From NCBI GenBank assembly GCA_033439765.1, contig JAULSN010000012.1, forward strand, positions 186,001 to 250,000: 64,000 nt of DNA, given 5' to 3'. This document shows positions 31,556 to 42,974 of this stretch, in pieces. The position numbers and the translations under genes were made by a program. The notes under the pieces are model-generated. The model searched no databases, was not told the origin of the DNA, and worked only from the letters and a program-made list of their open reading frames with translations. The DNA is from Lasiosphaeria ovina (Eukaryota; Ascomycota; Sordariomycetes; Sordariales; Lasiosphaeriaceae). Numbering within the stretch: the first letter of the stretch is position 1; each line of letters begins with the position of its first letter.

Positions 31556-34500
31556 TCAGTCGTCCTCGTCGCTAAACACCTACACAGAAAGTTAGCACCA
31601 GTCATCGAAAAGGGGTTTGCGAATACTAGACATACCTCCTCGCCACGCTTGCGACGCGCCATGCGGTCCTTCTTCTTCTTCCGCAGCTCAGAGCTGGTAA
31701 GCTTAGCCTTCTTCTTAGTCGATACAATCTTGTTGCCCATAGCGTCGAACTTCTCCTCCTCGTCGTCGTCATCGCCCTTCAGGCGGGGACCAGCGCCCTG
31801 TCCCTGCACCCAGTTGTGGCCGGAAGGCGTCATCTTGCCGTCCATGACGGCCCACACCTCCTCGGTGATATCCTTTGTGAACTCAGCGCTGTGAGTGATG
31901 ATGATGACACCACCCTCGAACTTCTTGAGGGCCTTGGACAAGGCGCCAAGCGAGTCACGATCCAGATAATTGGTCGGCTCATCCAGAACGATCAAATGAG
32001 GACGCTGCCACGAGCAGGCAGCAAGAACAACCTTGACACGCTGGCCACCAGAGAGACCACGCATGCGCGAATGGGACACTAACTCGGCGTCGATTCCAAA
32101 GTTGGCGCAGTGAGCCTCGATCTCCTTCCGCACCAGGGGGCGGAACTGTCCGGACGCAAGGGCTTCCTTCATGTCGACATCGGCAACCATCTTTTGATGG
32201 GAAGAGATAAGCTCGTTGCGGGGAAGCCAGACATTGTCCGCCGTCATCATCGGCACCCAGCGCTCGTTCTTCATGCCCACGTTCTCGCCCAGAGAGAACG
32301 AGCACTCGTACTCGTAGCTGTTCTTGAACTTTCTCCGGGAGCTGATGCTGATAACTTTGCGCTGGGTATCCTGAATCTTGAAGATACGGTCCATGGCTTT
32401 CTCGTCAGCTTCGGTGATGATCTTGTTGGCGCGGTCCATCGTCTCGCGATCCTCGCCAGTCTGGAAACGCCACTGGATGTACTCGGAAGGAGTCTTGTCG
32501 AGGTGGTTATCAATATGCGCGAAAGCGTGCTGCTTGATATAAGCAATACGGATGTTCTCGTGCTGGTAAATCTCGCCTTGTGTGGGGATCAGCTCTCCGG
32601 TGAGAACATTAATGAGGGTAGACTTTCCAGCACCGTTGGGGCCGATGACAGCAATACGGGATCCCAGAGAGCACTGGAACGAGATGTCGGAAATCTGGGG
32701 CTTGGGCGTTCCGGGGTACTGGAAGCTCATCTTGGTGGCACGCAGGATGGCCTTGGCCTTGGTCTTGACACCCTCCAAGAAACCAGGCTCGGGGAACGTG
32801 AACTCAATCTCAGATGCGCCAAGCTCGTAGTAAGACTTGGCAGATGGAAGACGGCGGACAAAGTCCTTGAGATTACCCCGGTAACGCTTGAGCTTGTAGC
32901 GCTCGTAGTGAACGATGTGCTGGCAAACGTTGTCAAGGAACGAGCTGTCATGGGAAACGATGATCGAAGTGCAAGGAGAATTGATCAGATACTCCTCAAG
33001 CCACTTCACGTTCTTCACGTCGAGATGGTTAGTCGGCTCATCGAGGAGGAGAATATCAGGAGCCTCGAAGACGGCACGGCACAGAGCCAGCTTCATCTTC
33101 CAGCCACCAGACAGAGCGGAAATATCGCCGCTAATCATATCTTTGCTGAATCCGAACTCAAACAGGCGGGCCTCGACGTCCTCCCTCGAGGTGGTAACGC
33201 CAGCCTCGCCGAGCTTCTTCATGGTCCAGTCAATCGTGGTCATCTCGGTATCCTCTGAATCGAGGTCGTGCTCAACAAAGACAGTCTTGACTTCGCTCTG
33301 TTTGGGGAAGCCCTCGACCTGCTCGTTATTAATGGCACGCATGAGCGTCGACTTGCCAGAGCCGTTGGGGCCGCAGAGACCATAGCGCTGACCACGCTTG
33401 AGACGGAGGCTAGTTTGATTGAGCAGAATCTTGGCACCGTAGGCAAGCGAGAACGTGCAGTTGCAAAGATCCTCGCCCTCTTCGTCATCGGCATCAACCT
33501 CTTCCTCGTCGGCGAGGGCAGGGGAGGCCTTCTTGCGGAGGGCATCGACAACGGCTTGAGATTCAGCCTCGCCAACGAGAACCGTGACGTAAGGCTTCAC
33601 GTTATTGGTCCAGGCAATGCCCTCCAGCTCCTTCTCGTCGACGAGCTGACCGGCAACAGCAGCGATGAACTCCAGAACAGGGGCAAACTTCCCAGCGACC
33701 GCGGCGTGCTTTCCAGAGAGAACCTCCTTGAGCTTGGCCAAGACGATGGCAAGGTCGCCATCATTGCGAGCCTCGGGGATAACACCATCCTTGACGTTAC
33801 CGACACGGATGATGGTGTCGAGAGCCTGCTTGGTCTTCTCACGAGCCTCGGGATCGGCAAGATTGTCGTAGTTCTTTTGAAGACCGGGCATCATCTTGGG
33901 CAGGAAAGGAGCAACGATGTTGGGGTCGTCGACGAGCTTGCACATGTTGTCAACAATGACAGCTGCCTTTCGCTTGATGGCGGTATCTCGCTCGGCGAGA
34001 CCACGATCGAGCAGGGGAACCATGAGCGCGAGAGTGGGCTCCTGGACTTCGGTAACGAAAGTGGTGGCGCCCAGCAAGTGAACCGTCTCAGGGACGTTCT
34101 CGGGCTTGGCAATACACTTGATAAGCTCCGGAATGAAGCGCTCGATATCGCGATTGACAATGAGCTGGCACAGCTTCTCCATCGTCTTGTAGGCGCGATC
34201 CTTGACCTCCTTCTTGGTGTCCCACATAGCCTCCGAAATGACGGGGATCAAGTCGGGCACGCGGAGAGAAGTCTGAGAAGGGGCGGTTCGGATGAGCGTA
34301 TCAATGAAGTCGAGGGCCGTCATCTTCTCGGGCCACTTCTGGGCGTTTTTGAGCGAGTCAATGAGTGGCGGGAGAGCAGCCTTGATGCTGTTGGGGTTCA
34401 GCGCCTCGGCAATGGCTAGGGCAGCCGCAATGGCGGCATTCTTGACGGCCGTGATCTTGTCGCCGGCAGCAGCTAGCACCAACGGAAGAAGGACGATGAA

Positions 34501-35094
34501 GTATGGCTCGACGTGCGAAGAGACTTCCGAGTGCTGGGCGATGTCCCGGATGGCCGCAAGGGCCTTCTCACGAACGGTGGCATCCTTCTTGTTGGTGAGC
34601 TGCTTCTTCAGTGCCTCGATCGTTCTAATTTGGGGGGTTCACATGTCAGCTCCAAATTCTCCAAATTTTGGTGCATTGCGCTTAAAGTGTGTGGGAAAAA
34701 TTTTCTTGTCGGAAAAATTGGTTGCCTGCGTTCTGATTCGATCACCCACCCCCCCCCCCCCCCCAACAATCCGTCCCCATTGGAGCCCCCATTGCCGCAC
34801 GACCAAAGAAACAGCAATCTTGGAAGGCGCCCCGTGGAAAGGCTCCGTGTTTCAAAATGCACACATCAAGCAGAGAAGGGCAGACGAGAATGCCGAGGCA
34901 GCCTCTCGACCAGGTAGAAGGTCAGCTTACTGGGTCGGGGTATCGAGGTCCTCGATGGGCCCATTAATGAACGAGGCAAGGGCTCCGGAAGCCGCCTTGA
35001 TAGCATCGGCATCCTTGGAGACAGTGAGCTTCTGCATCAGCTCATTGAGCACCTTGACGCTCTCGGCGTTCTCCTTGGCGGAAGTGGCAGGCAT
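31556..35094 (-). CDS. TEF3: Translation elongation factor 3 (eEF3, ABC-F ATPase)
   Basis: Exons 35094-34931, 34624-31636 and 31579-31556 give 1058 aa, the usual eEF3 length. eEF3 is a fungal ribosome-associated ATPase that helps release deacylated tRNA from the E site and promotes eEF1A-dependent delivery. An N-terminal HEAT-repeat region (about residues 1-320) is followed by a helical bundle and two ABC domains: Walker [10 protein letters not shown] and GPNGAGKST, signatures [14 protein letters not shown] and [16 protein letters not shown], and Walker [13 protein letters not shown] and [12 protein letters not shown]. The second domain carries the chromodomain insertion typical of eEF3. The C-terminus is Lys/Arg-rich; the 24-nt last exon restores the terminal EEVFSDEDD. 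Intron 1 is unusually long for the window (306 nt) and holds a C16 run. The first exon ([19 protein letters not shown]) was found by phase and family similarity. Confidence 0.97.
34749..34764. repeat. C16 homopolymer inside eEF3 intron 1
   Basis: Sixteen C on the plus strand (G on the transcript strand) in the 306-nt first intron of the eEF3 gene. Confidence 0.85.
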
Positions 35095-36533
35095 TATGAT
35101 CGACGTTGAAGGGGGTATTTTCGGGAAAAGAGAGACCGCTGTCTATGTCGTCGCGATCCGAAACAATGCGTCGAAAGCGCTGTCTATCGGCGGGGTATTA
35201 TGCTGCGCTGGCGAGTGGCCAAGGGCGAGCCCGTAGGAAATTTCGATGGGAAAGTCGAAATTCCTACTCTATCCTGGCTCTTCTAAGAAGAAGACGCAAG
35301 AACAAAGTAAAGACTGAGCGGAGAGCGTTCGCGAGAGGAACGTGCCAGTCAAAGAATGAAATTGAGAAAGAGAGGGAGGAGACCTGAGGAGGGGGCAGAA
35401 AAAAAAAGTTGTGGTGGGCGAAGGTGGTGGGCGATATTTAAGGATGCGCACAGCCCATTCTGGAGAAAAGTGGGTTAGGGGGGGGTAGGGTGCCACTCGC
35501 CGCAATGGGGGGGAAGGCGTTGCTGAAAACTTTTTTCGACCCTCCCGCTCAGGGCAACCAGGTTTCATCGCAATTCTGTCCAGTAAGATGCTAGTCTAGG
35601 TACACAGGTAGGACTCTATCCTTCGTAGGCGCCCCGAACTCATTCATTCTTCTGCAACTTTGGGGCGACTCGTCCCGACAACCCTCCTTTTTGCCCCTCC
35701 ATTGATTGGGCTAGGTCCCTGCTTATCCATGCGGATCATTCGTTATCGCTTTATCAGTGACACCGCTATTCCTCATTTGGCTGCCCGGCAAGGCGGTGAG
35801 CAGGAACGTTCCGCAAAAAAGTTTTGCAAAATTCTAAAAATTAACTCCCAGGCGCTCCCGCTTTGAAGTCCCTTTGCCCAAGTTCTCTTTAGCCACCGCC
35901 TTTGATCGAGGCCATCCATGATCTTTAGGCCAGCCGTCCCTCGAAACTAGGAGGAGGATGCATCGCACGTCCTTGGCTTTGTCATTTTGCGACAAGTTCT
36001 CAGCGTTTGTTCCACAAAGTCGATGGGCACGTTCGGAACCTCCACCATGGCGGGGCCAGACGGGCCCAATCGTTGTCCTGGGTGGCTATCTCGCTGCTGT
36101 ACGGCCGAGGTTCTTCCTGAATCTTCCCGCCTTCGGCACATACCATAGAAGTTGGCTTTTACCAGCACCAACCCGGGCAGTCACTTCCGATATTCGGCTT
36201 CCAACATGGGACTCTGAGTACACGGCAAGTACAAGTGCATTATAAGCTTGATTGCCCATAGTGCCGAAGGGCATGGCCGCCCTACAACGGCGGGGATAAG
36301 CCCCGTCAATTTTCCAATGCGACACAGGGTGAGACAGCAGTGTTAATTTGCGACCCTCTATGTCAGCTTGCCGATTCTAGCCAATATGTACAGTACCTGA
36401 CCCCCATCAGCTTGCCACAGCCCTCACTCCGCCACCCAGACCTGGAACATCTGTGCTCGCCCTGCCATTTCCAGACGTGCAGATGCCACCAATCCATCAA
36501 TTCGTGCCTCCAGGGCCTTGGTATGTACCTTAT

Positions 36534-36576
36534 GTACATACAGTAGCCGTACATGTACGGTACTGCATGTATGTAC
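36534..36576. repeat. 43-bp imperfect inverted repeat around a perfect 14-bp palindrome
   Basis: CCGTACATGTACGG (36547-36560) is a perfect palindrome. It is flanked by GTACATACAGTA on the left and TACTGCATGTATGTAC on the right, which pair apart from a short insertion. Confidence 0.8.
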
Positions 36577-38011
36577 GTGCGAGCGGCGAGTGTCGGTGCT
36601 CCGTACAGTACCTAGAGCGTACCCACTCTGGAAATACGTATCAGGCAGATTGCCTCTGTTTTAGCCCAAGCTGTGCGGATACTAAAGTCTGGTCTAGACT
36701 CGTTGACACGTTTCTTCTCAGAGACTGTCCAGACACTTCCAGGCTGGCTCTTTCAACTTTGCCACGTCTTATATGCGGTCAGCTCCCCACGATACACGCT
36801 GTTGCGCTAGCATCTTTGTCCCGCCTCTCGTCCCGCCTCTGGGTTCTCAAGACACCTGAAGCTTGCTGCGGTTTTGTGGGAAGGCACGCCAGTAGAGAGA
36901 CGCATTCTCTCCATGCGCGTGCATTTCTCATCGGGACACAGCTCCAGTCCATGTCGAGTCCCGCAACATAAAGTCCCTGCGACCTTACTAAACCCGTTGG
37001 CCTTTCTCGAGACAGGCCTCCCGAATCTAGGGGTTATCGCCGCCCCTGCCAGTTACGATAAGATCGGTATGGCGGGGAAGTTTTAGCGTAGTTGTTTCTT
37101 TTTTCTTATTCTTATTTCGTGCATTTCATAGCCGAATCTGTGATATCGTCAGTCCGTCTGTGGTGTTTGGATGCCGGTTCACACACAGGATACTTGGCAA
37201 AATTGGTGAATTTTCGAGGTACTCTAATACATGAACACATCGGCACTCGACTCAGCCGGCCCACTGCCTGACACCATTTGGCCACCGTAGATGGAGAATG
37301 CTGACCCCCCATCCTGAACCTGAATCGTTATTTTGGAAGGATGGAGGCCCGAAGGCGCTAGTTTGACCCGGAGCCTGGGGTCCCTGGCGCCCAACTGTTC
37401 GGTTAAGGCAGCCGGGCATCCCGGGTTCCAGAAATTCTTCATCGGCATTATAGATGCCCATCGTAGCAAGCTTGCTCTATCTTGAAGGTCTTCTGTGTTG
37501 CTATCTCAAGTCCTGCATACATCTCAAACATTTGCGGCTGCAGGGCACTTATTATGCTTTGCCCAGGGAATGCCATCCATTGTCTACGCTGTCGCCTAAC
37601 GCATGCACAATGTGGTGTGAAGATCTCGGTCCCTGTCAACTGTCGAACCTAAAACACCCTGATTCCCCTGGACCTTCCCATCGGGCGGCGCAGGCAATGA
37701 AGCGACTCCCAACGCAGCTTTTCTTTATGCTGCCGGTTGGTCAGCGCGCTGGACCCGGTCAGCACTGGTGTGCGTTGGTGGCATGAGGATCATCCGCAAT
37801 TCGTAAAATCTTGGGTTGGATGAAGCATTCCACCAGTGTGGACGGCGTACAACCTGCAAAACCCTTCAAGTATGTTGTTATGTACAAGTACGAAATACTC
37901 CGTACGGTTACAAACATGGATGCCGCTCAATACCTTGATTGCACGTACAACCTAGAATATTGGTTCACCGACTCGGTATTTTGCCTCCGGCCCACGTACT
38001 GCTAACCCTGT

Positions 38012-38025
38012 GTACAGTACTGTAC
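38012..38025. repeat. 14-bp palindrome GTACAGTACTGTAC
   Basis: Perfect palindrome in the same gene-poor region. The word CCGTACAGTAC also occurs near 36601, and CCGTACAG near 38455. Confidence 0.75.
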
Positions 38026-38505
38026 GAATGCCTACCTGGATGGGAGGGAGGTACAGAGGTAAGACCAACGAGATCGCAAAACTGTTTACGAGAGCGCTTT
38101 CTGTCTGAACTCCGTATTACCAGGGACCTACCAACCAACCTCGCAGCGGTTAGACTTGTATCTCTCCATATGGTCAGTGAACGTGCCCTGCACGTTTTCG
38201 GCGCTGCTTGTCGCTTTAGGGCTGAAAGCACTGGTGTGGAGGGAGGCATTCAGGCGGGTGGGGGTAACGGATATTATTCCAACAGAGTTCGCGCTTGTCT
38301 GGGCAGCAACACGAAATCCAATTAAATGCATGACGTCAAAAGCGGTCGACGTCATCGCTTTTGAAGTTACACGGGCATTTCGGCCATCAACTGCGGATGA
38401 TATAATAGGAATTTCTTCTGTTCTGCATGCATATTTCGGTCTAAAGTGCTATTCCGTACAGCAATTTGCTAATTATCCTCTGATCAATATCGACTTCCGG
38501 ACAAC

Positions 38506-38875
38506 ATGTCGTCCAACAACTCGCAAAACCAGAACCAGCAGCAGCAACAGCCCGGCCTCGTTGCCGGCCATGCCACTTACATCAAAGGTGCAGCTGAAGT
38601 GAGTTGCAGTCGCGGGTTCAAGACGGAACTGTGCTGACCTTTGCTGCTCTCCAACCTACTTACAGAGCGCAATCGGCAGCGCCATGGGCTCGCATGCGTG
38701 GACCACGTCGGGCGAACAGGCTAAGGCATCTGCAAAGGCCTCGCTGAAGGCCGCGACCGAGAACCGCAACCCTGCCACCGACGGCTACGGCCGCGCCGAG
38801 GAGATTGCCGGGAGGGTGACGGGCTGCGAGGGCATGAGGCAAGAGGGGGCCGCAAGCAAGCCACATTCCGAGTGA
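38506..38875 (+). CDS. CsbD-like stress protein
   Basis: Exons 38506-38598 and 38666-38875 (67-nt intron, GTGAGT...TACAG, phase 0) give 100 aa. A Gln/Asn-rich N-terminus (MSSNNSQNQNQQQQQ) leads to GLVAGHATYIKGAAE and, after the intron, SAIGSAMGSHAWTTSGEQAK and GYGRAEEIAGRVTGCEGM. These are the two KGAAE/Gly-helix elements of fungal CsbD-like proteins: small, hydrophilic, Ala-rich, often induced by stress or stationary phase. Biochemical role unknown; probably cytosolic or mitochondrial. Exon 1 is too short to be called without the splice. Confidence 0.87.
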
Positions 38876-39303
38876 TGCTGTCGTTCTGCGGTTGCACACA
38901 CAACAACTGTCTCGGGGAAATCGAGGAGGGCGGGGATGCCGGAGATTTATTTTTATCCATCCCTAAGATCACTTGAACTAAGCAAAACCCAGTAATCAGT
39001 TTCAAATCGAAAAGGTTGGGACGGAATATCGTGACGCAATATATCGGCAACCTATCCTCCTGCGAACTGTTATCTTTTGACACCTTGAAATGACTATTAA
39101 GTGTCAAGACGACGAGTTTAAGCCATTGAGTCTTCAGAAAACATTAGGCTCTCGACGAAATCCAATTAATCAATCTTTGATATTCGGCGGCGCCCAACAT
39201 CCGCAGGTTCTTCTTCCTTCCAAGTTCGCCATGGCCACGATCTCTCTGCAAGCACTGATCAAAAGTCCAAAACTACCCAACCAAGAATCATCCCCCTCCT
39301 AAT
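38876..39303. other. Spacer between convergent genes
   Basis: 428 bp, 3' flanks of the CsbD-like gene and the F-box gene. Nothing else seen. Confidence 0.5.
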
Positions 39304-39691
39304 CTACTCCGGCGCTCCAAACCGGACGCCGCAATCCGCAAACATGTCCCTCAGCAGCTCCGCCTGACCATCACCCAAGCTCCCCCGCGACACGGCCACG
39401 GCCTTCAGGTGCGGATACGCGGCGCCGCGCGCCTTGGCCGCCGCCATGCTGCCCACGTTCTCAAACAACCCGTCCTGGCCCTTGGCGGCGCGCCGCTCGC
39501 TCACCACGGCGAAGCTGGCCAGCCCCGTCGGCCGCAACGCCGCGAGGACCGCCGCCAGGTCGCCCCGCGACAGCCGCGCGTTCTTGAATTGTATTTCTCG
39601 CAGCCGGGGCCACTGCAGCAGCGCCCCCGCGCCGCCGCCGCTTACACCTGTCTCCCCGCCCTCGCCCTCGCCCTCGCCCTTGTCGTCCCTG

Positions 39692-39743
<52 letters not shown>

Positions 39744-40542
39744 GCGCCATGCCGATGCACTGCTCGCACACGAGCGCCTCGAGGTTCGGCGCGGCCGCCA
39801 CCAGCGGCGCAATGTCGCTGAGGAACCACCCGTAGGTCGGCGAGTGGTACGTGACGACCAGGCGGCGCAGGCTCGGGAAGCCAACAACACCGCCGCCAAG
39901 AGTCTCGTTGTGGCTGTTCAGAAACTCGAAGCGCATCAGGTTCCAGAACAGCACCAGGTGCGCCTCGGCCGCGAGCGGACACAGCGCTAGCGCCAGCGCA
40001 AACAGCGTCTCCAGCACCGGGCAGTAGTTCTCGGGCGCGAACTCGTTGAACGCGAACCCGAGCGGCGTCGTGGTGCGGCGCGCCGGCGAGAGCTGCTTCT
40101 CCGTGGCAGCTGCGTTGATGCCGTGCCGCACGACAGCACGCTGGAAGAGCATGGCATCAGTGTCACTGCTGCTGCCGGCTGTGTCCAGGTCAAGAGAATC
40201 CGGTCTGGTGATGCTGCTGTCGGCGCCGCCGCGGTAGATGTCGAGGACGCGTACGTGGCTCCCGTGCTCGGGGCGGCGGAGCAGGGCGCATAGGAAGCGG
40301 AAGGCGTCGCGGTCGTGCGGCGCCCATAGCCGGTGGAAGAGGAAGGGCGTGGCGAGGTGGTGCAGCGCGCGGCACGTCTTGCTGAGCGCGCTCAGCGCCC
40401 GCCGCCGCGACGCCATCGCCTGCTGGAACTTGGGACATGTCCTCCGTCCGACGCTCGACATCCCCAGGCAGTGCGTGCATAGCTCTGAGAAGACCTGGTC
40501 GAGGAGCTCCCGCGGCAAGTCGAAGAAGTGGGTTGCCGTCAT
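39304..40542 (-). CDS. F-box-like protein with poly-Asp run
   Basis: 412 aa, single exon, ATG at 40542. The N-terminus FFDLPRELLDQVFSELCTH is an F-box-like helix, continued by ALSALSKTCRALHHLATPFLFHRLW. F-box proteins link substrates to SCF ubiquitin ligases through Skp1. The remainder has weak leucine-rich character (LRRLVVTYHSPTYGWFLSDI, LEALVCEQCIGMARD, LREIQFKNARLSRGDLAAVL), probably a substrate-binding repeat region. It is interrupted near residue 280 by sixteen consecutive Asp followed by a GEGEGEGGE stretch. The Asp run is encoded by a pure trinucleotide repeat, so its length may vary between strains. Substrate unknown. Confidence 0.8.
39694..39741. repeat. (GTC)16 trinucleotide repeat, poly-Asp coding
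   Basis: Forty-eight uninterrupted bases of GTC on the plus strand, read as sixteen GAC (Asp) codons in the F-box gene on the minus strand. Confidence 0.9.
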
Positions 40543-41373
40543 GATTGCTGCGGTTGTTGTGTAAGAGCGTGAGTGCTGTCTCTATGGCGGCCGAGTTGAG
40601 GGTGTTGAAGGCACGGGGCGTGTACTTCATCAAAAGAGCCGGTTCTTATTATTCAATAAGTGGTTGTTCGGCGGTGAGGAAGTTGCAACAAAACACAGCG
40701 AAACACGCGAGGTCAGCCTTATGTGAGCACGGCTATCATTATCCAGATATGGTTGATATAGCTGGGCCACATTACGGCCGCAAGGGCCCGGAACCGGCGG
40801 AATTCCGGCACACTAATTACCGTAACCGGAATTGTGTGTTGGCTGGCGTTGGGCCGCGGCGATGTCCATAACCAATGGCACTGTTGGATGGTTGGATCGA
40901 GGGAGCGGCGAAACGTCAGCCCTAGTCAGCATCCCAGATCCCGCCTGCCAATCAACAGATGCAGTTGCAGCGGCGGTGTGGTATTCACGACAAGGGACCT
41001 AGTCCAGGGGATGATCACCTCGCAACATGTCGATATCGAAGCAATGGGCTCTCAGCTCACAAGTGCGAGCAAAACAGATTCATCACCTGCCTAACTGGGG
41101 TGGTCGGATTCTTCAGGAACACATTCAGCGAGCGACTGTTTTTGTCTCTTATTACTACTACCAACTAGATAATTAATATTTTCAGACAAGGACACCCCAA
41201 ACCGCCTGCGCCGTCTCTGAGCCGCGGCCGAGTCACAGAATTTCAGATAATCCCCCCCCATTCCACTTATATCAGAAAGGAAAACATATACACCACCATC
41301 CCGCGCCTCGACCCAATATCACGAGTTAAACGCAACGGCGGTGGCCCAACGGGCACCAGCGTCCACGCGCCAG
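40543..41373. other. Spacer, no gene seen
   Basis: 831 bp: promoter of the F-box gene and 3' flank of the SBP56-like gene. Open frames are short and unsupported. Confidence 0.5.
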
Positions 41374-42974
41374 TTAGTAGTACTTGGGGTTCGTGGGGTC
41401 CGTCAAGTCAAAGATAACAGACGAATGCGGGCGGGCGCCGCCACGGCTGGTGGTGAAGATGTGGTTGAAGTCAATGGTGCGGTTGAAGTTGAGGCTGCCG
41501 TCGGGCCGAATATCAATCCAATGGGCCTTGTAATCGCCTGGCGTGTTCAGAACCGAGATGTCTCCGGCCTGAACAAAGTAGCCCGTGACGAGCAGGTTCT
41601 TCTTGTCGGGCGAGATCTTGACGTAGTGGGGGCCGATGATGGGCTGCTTCTCGTTCGGATCGTCGAGGCGCTTGACGTTGTTCAGGTCCGAGATGTCGAG
41701 CGCGGCGACGTGGTTGCCCAGCGTGATGGTGAAGTAGGCGAGCTTGCCGTCGTCTGAGATGTCAGAGTAGATGGCCATCGAGCCCCGGGCCTCGTCGCCG
41801 AGGTCGAAGAGCGGCTCGGCAACACCCTGGCTTCCGTCCGGATTCGTGCGGAACGGGTAGATGATCCACACCTGGCCGAGGCCGACGGCAGTGGCCAGCG
41901 CCGCTGTCTCCTCGTTGCCGGGGATGAACTTGACGTCCTGGATGCCCTGCCCGTTGGGGATGGTGATGGTGGAAATAATGGAGCGGGACGAGAGATTCCA
42001 CAGCCGGAGAGTGTTTGCACGCTGTATCCCCAAAGTCGGCTTCAGGATGGACAGGGGCACGACAAAGTCCGAGGTCAAGGCAATGTTCTTGTCAAAGTCG
42101 ATGGTAAGGCCGTGGGGAGAGAACTGCTCCCCCAAGGTGTTGAGAGTGGAGGGAACATCACGCACGCTCGGCCACTCGCTCAAAATGTTGCCCTTGGCAT
42201 CCGTCTCGATCAGCTTGCCAGGCGAGGTTCCCACGGCGCTGCCCATGTAGGTGATGTAGAAGCCGCTACCGAGGTCGTTAGCCCTTAATATTCCCTCCGA
42301 CCTATGCTAAATGCGCCCCTACTGCGCGGCTCATCATGTCACTCACCCATCAGGTTTGGCACGGATCTCGTCAACAATGGAGCTGAGAATGGCACGGTTG
42401 CTGTGCGAAAACTTGGGGCGATAAGGGTCGGTGACGTCAAAGTAGAACGCCGTGTCTTGGGTCTTGAGCAGCGACAGCAGCCCACCGCCAACTAACAGCT
42501 TGCCGTCGTGCGAGACGCCAAGATGGTGAGGTGAGTTCCCGCTGGATGGAACATCCGTGAGATAAATGATGGTGCCGAATGTGTCCTGAGCGGCCAGTCA
42601 GAGGTGTCTCTCTGGCAGAGTGACAAGGCAGTCTTTCACAATTGACTTACATCATCGAGACTGGCAGTGGCCAAGAAGTCCTTGTGCTGGTTATCGCCAG
42701 CACCGGTCCAGAAGTAGCCAATCTTCTTTGGCTTGATATTGGATGGCGTGAACGGGTCGCTGGGAAGAGCCGGGGTGGGGACCTGTAGGATGGGTAAAGG
42801 AGGAGCGAGGTTGCCTACTAGAGGCACAGTGACTCCCGGAATACTAGGAATCAGGGGAGGGAGACTGATCCCCTGAGGGCTCCTCTTGACGGTGCCTGGA
42901 GCCGCGGGCGTGGCAGAGGCGAGATGGGCAACAAGGTGGCCCAGCAGGGCAAACCCGACGTAGGCGGCGTGCAT
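41374..42974 (-). CDS. Secreted SBP56 (selenium-binding protein)-like beta-propeller
   Basis: Exons 42974-42651, 42585-42347 and 42265-41374 give 484 aa in agreeing phase (introns 65 and 81 nt). The N-terminus MHAAYVGFALLGHLVAHLASA is a signal peptide, followed by a Pro-rich stretch. The body has repeated blades: HKDFLATASLDD|DTFGTIIYLTDV, HHLGVSHDGKLLVGGGL, AFYFDVTDPYRPKFSHS, GFYITYMGSAVGTSPGKLIE, FSPHGLTIDFDKNIALTSDF, GQGIQDVKFIPGNEE and MAIYSDISDDGKLAYFTITL. The order and the PHGLTIDF...TSDF block resemble the SBP56 family, whose characterised members include methanethiol oxidase. The copper- and selenium-binding residues of those enzymes are not evident, so activity is uncertain. A secreted form is unusual, as animal and plant members are cytosolic. 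A lactonase-like propeller is the alternative. Confidence 0.75.

Larger units (their letters stand above)
35095..38505. other. Gene-poor 3.4-kb region with GTAC-rich palindromes
   Basis: The left end is the eEF3 promoter and leader (GA-rich, 35280-35410). The rest has many short open frames on both strands, but none with splice agreement or recognisable residues. GTAC-containing palindromes lie at 36534-36576 and 38012-38025. The right end is the promoter of the CsbD-like gene. Confidence 0.45.

Noticed and set aside
32110..34419. Two long plus-strand open frames of about 380 codons
   Set aside because: Antisense shadows of the strongly biased eEF3 coding sequence.
36453..36971. 172-codon plus-strand open frame
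   Set aside because: No ATG at its start, runs through the GTAC inverted repeat and has no protein-like composition.
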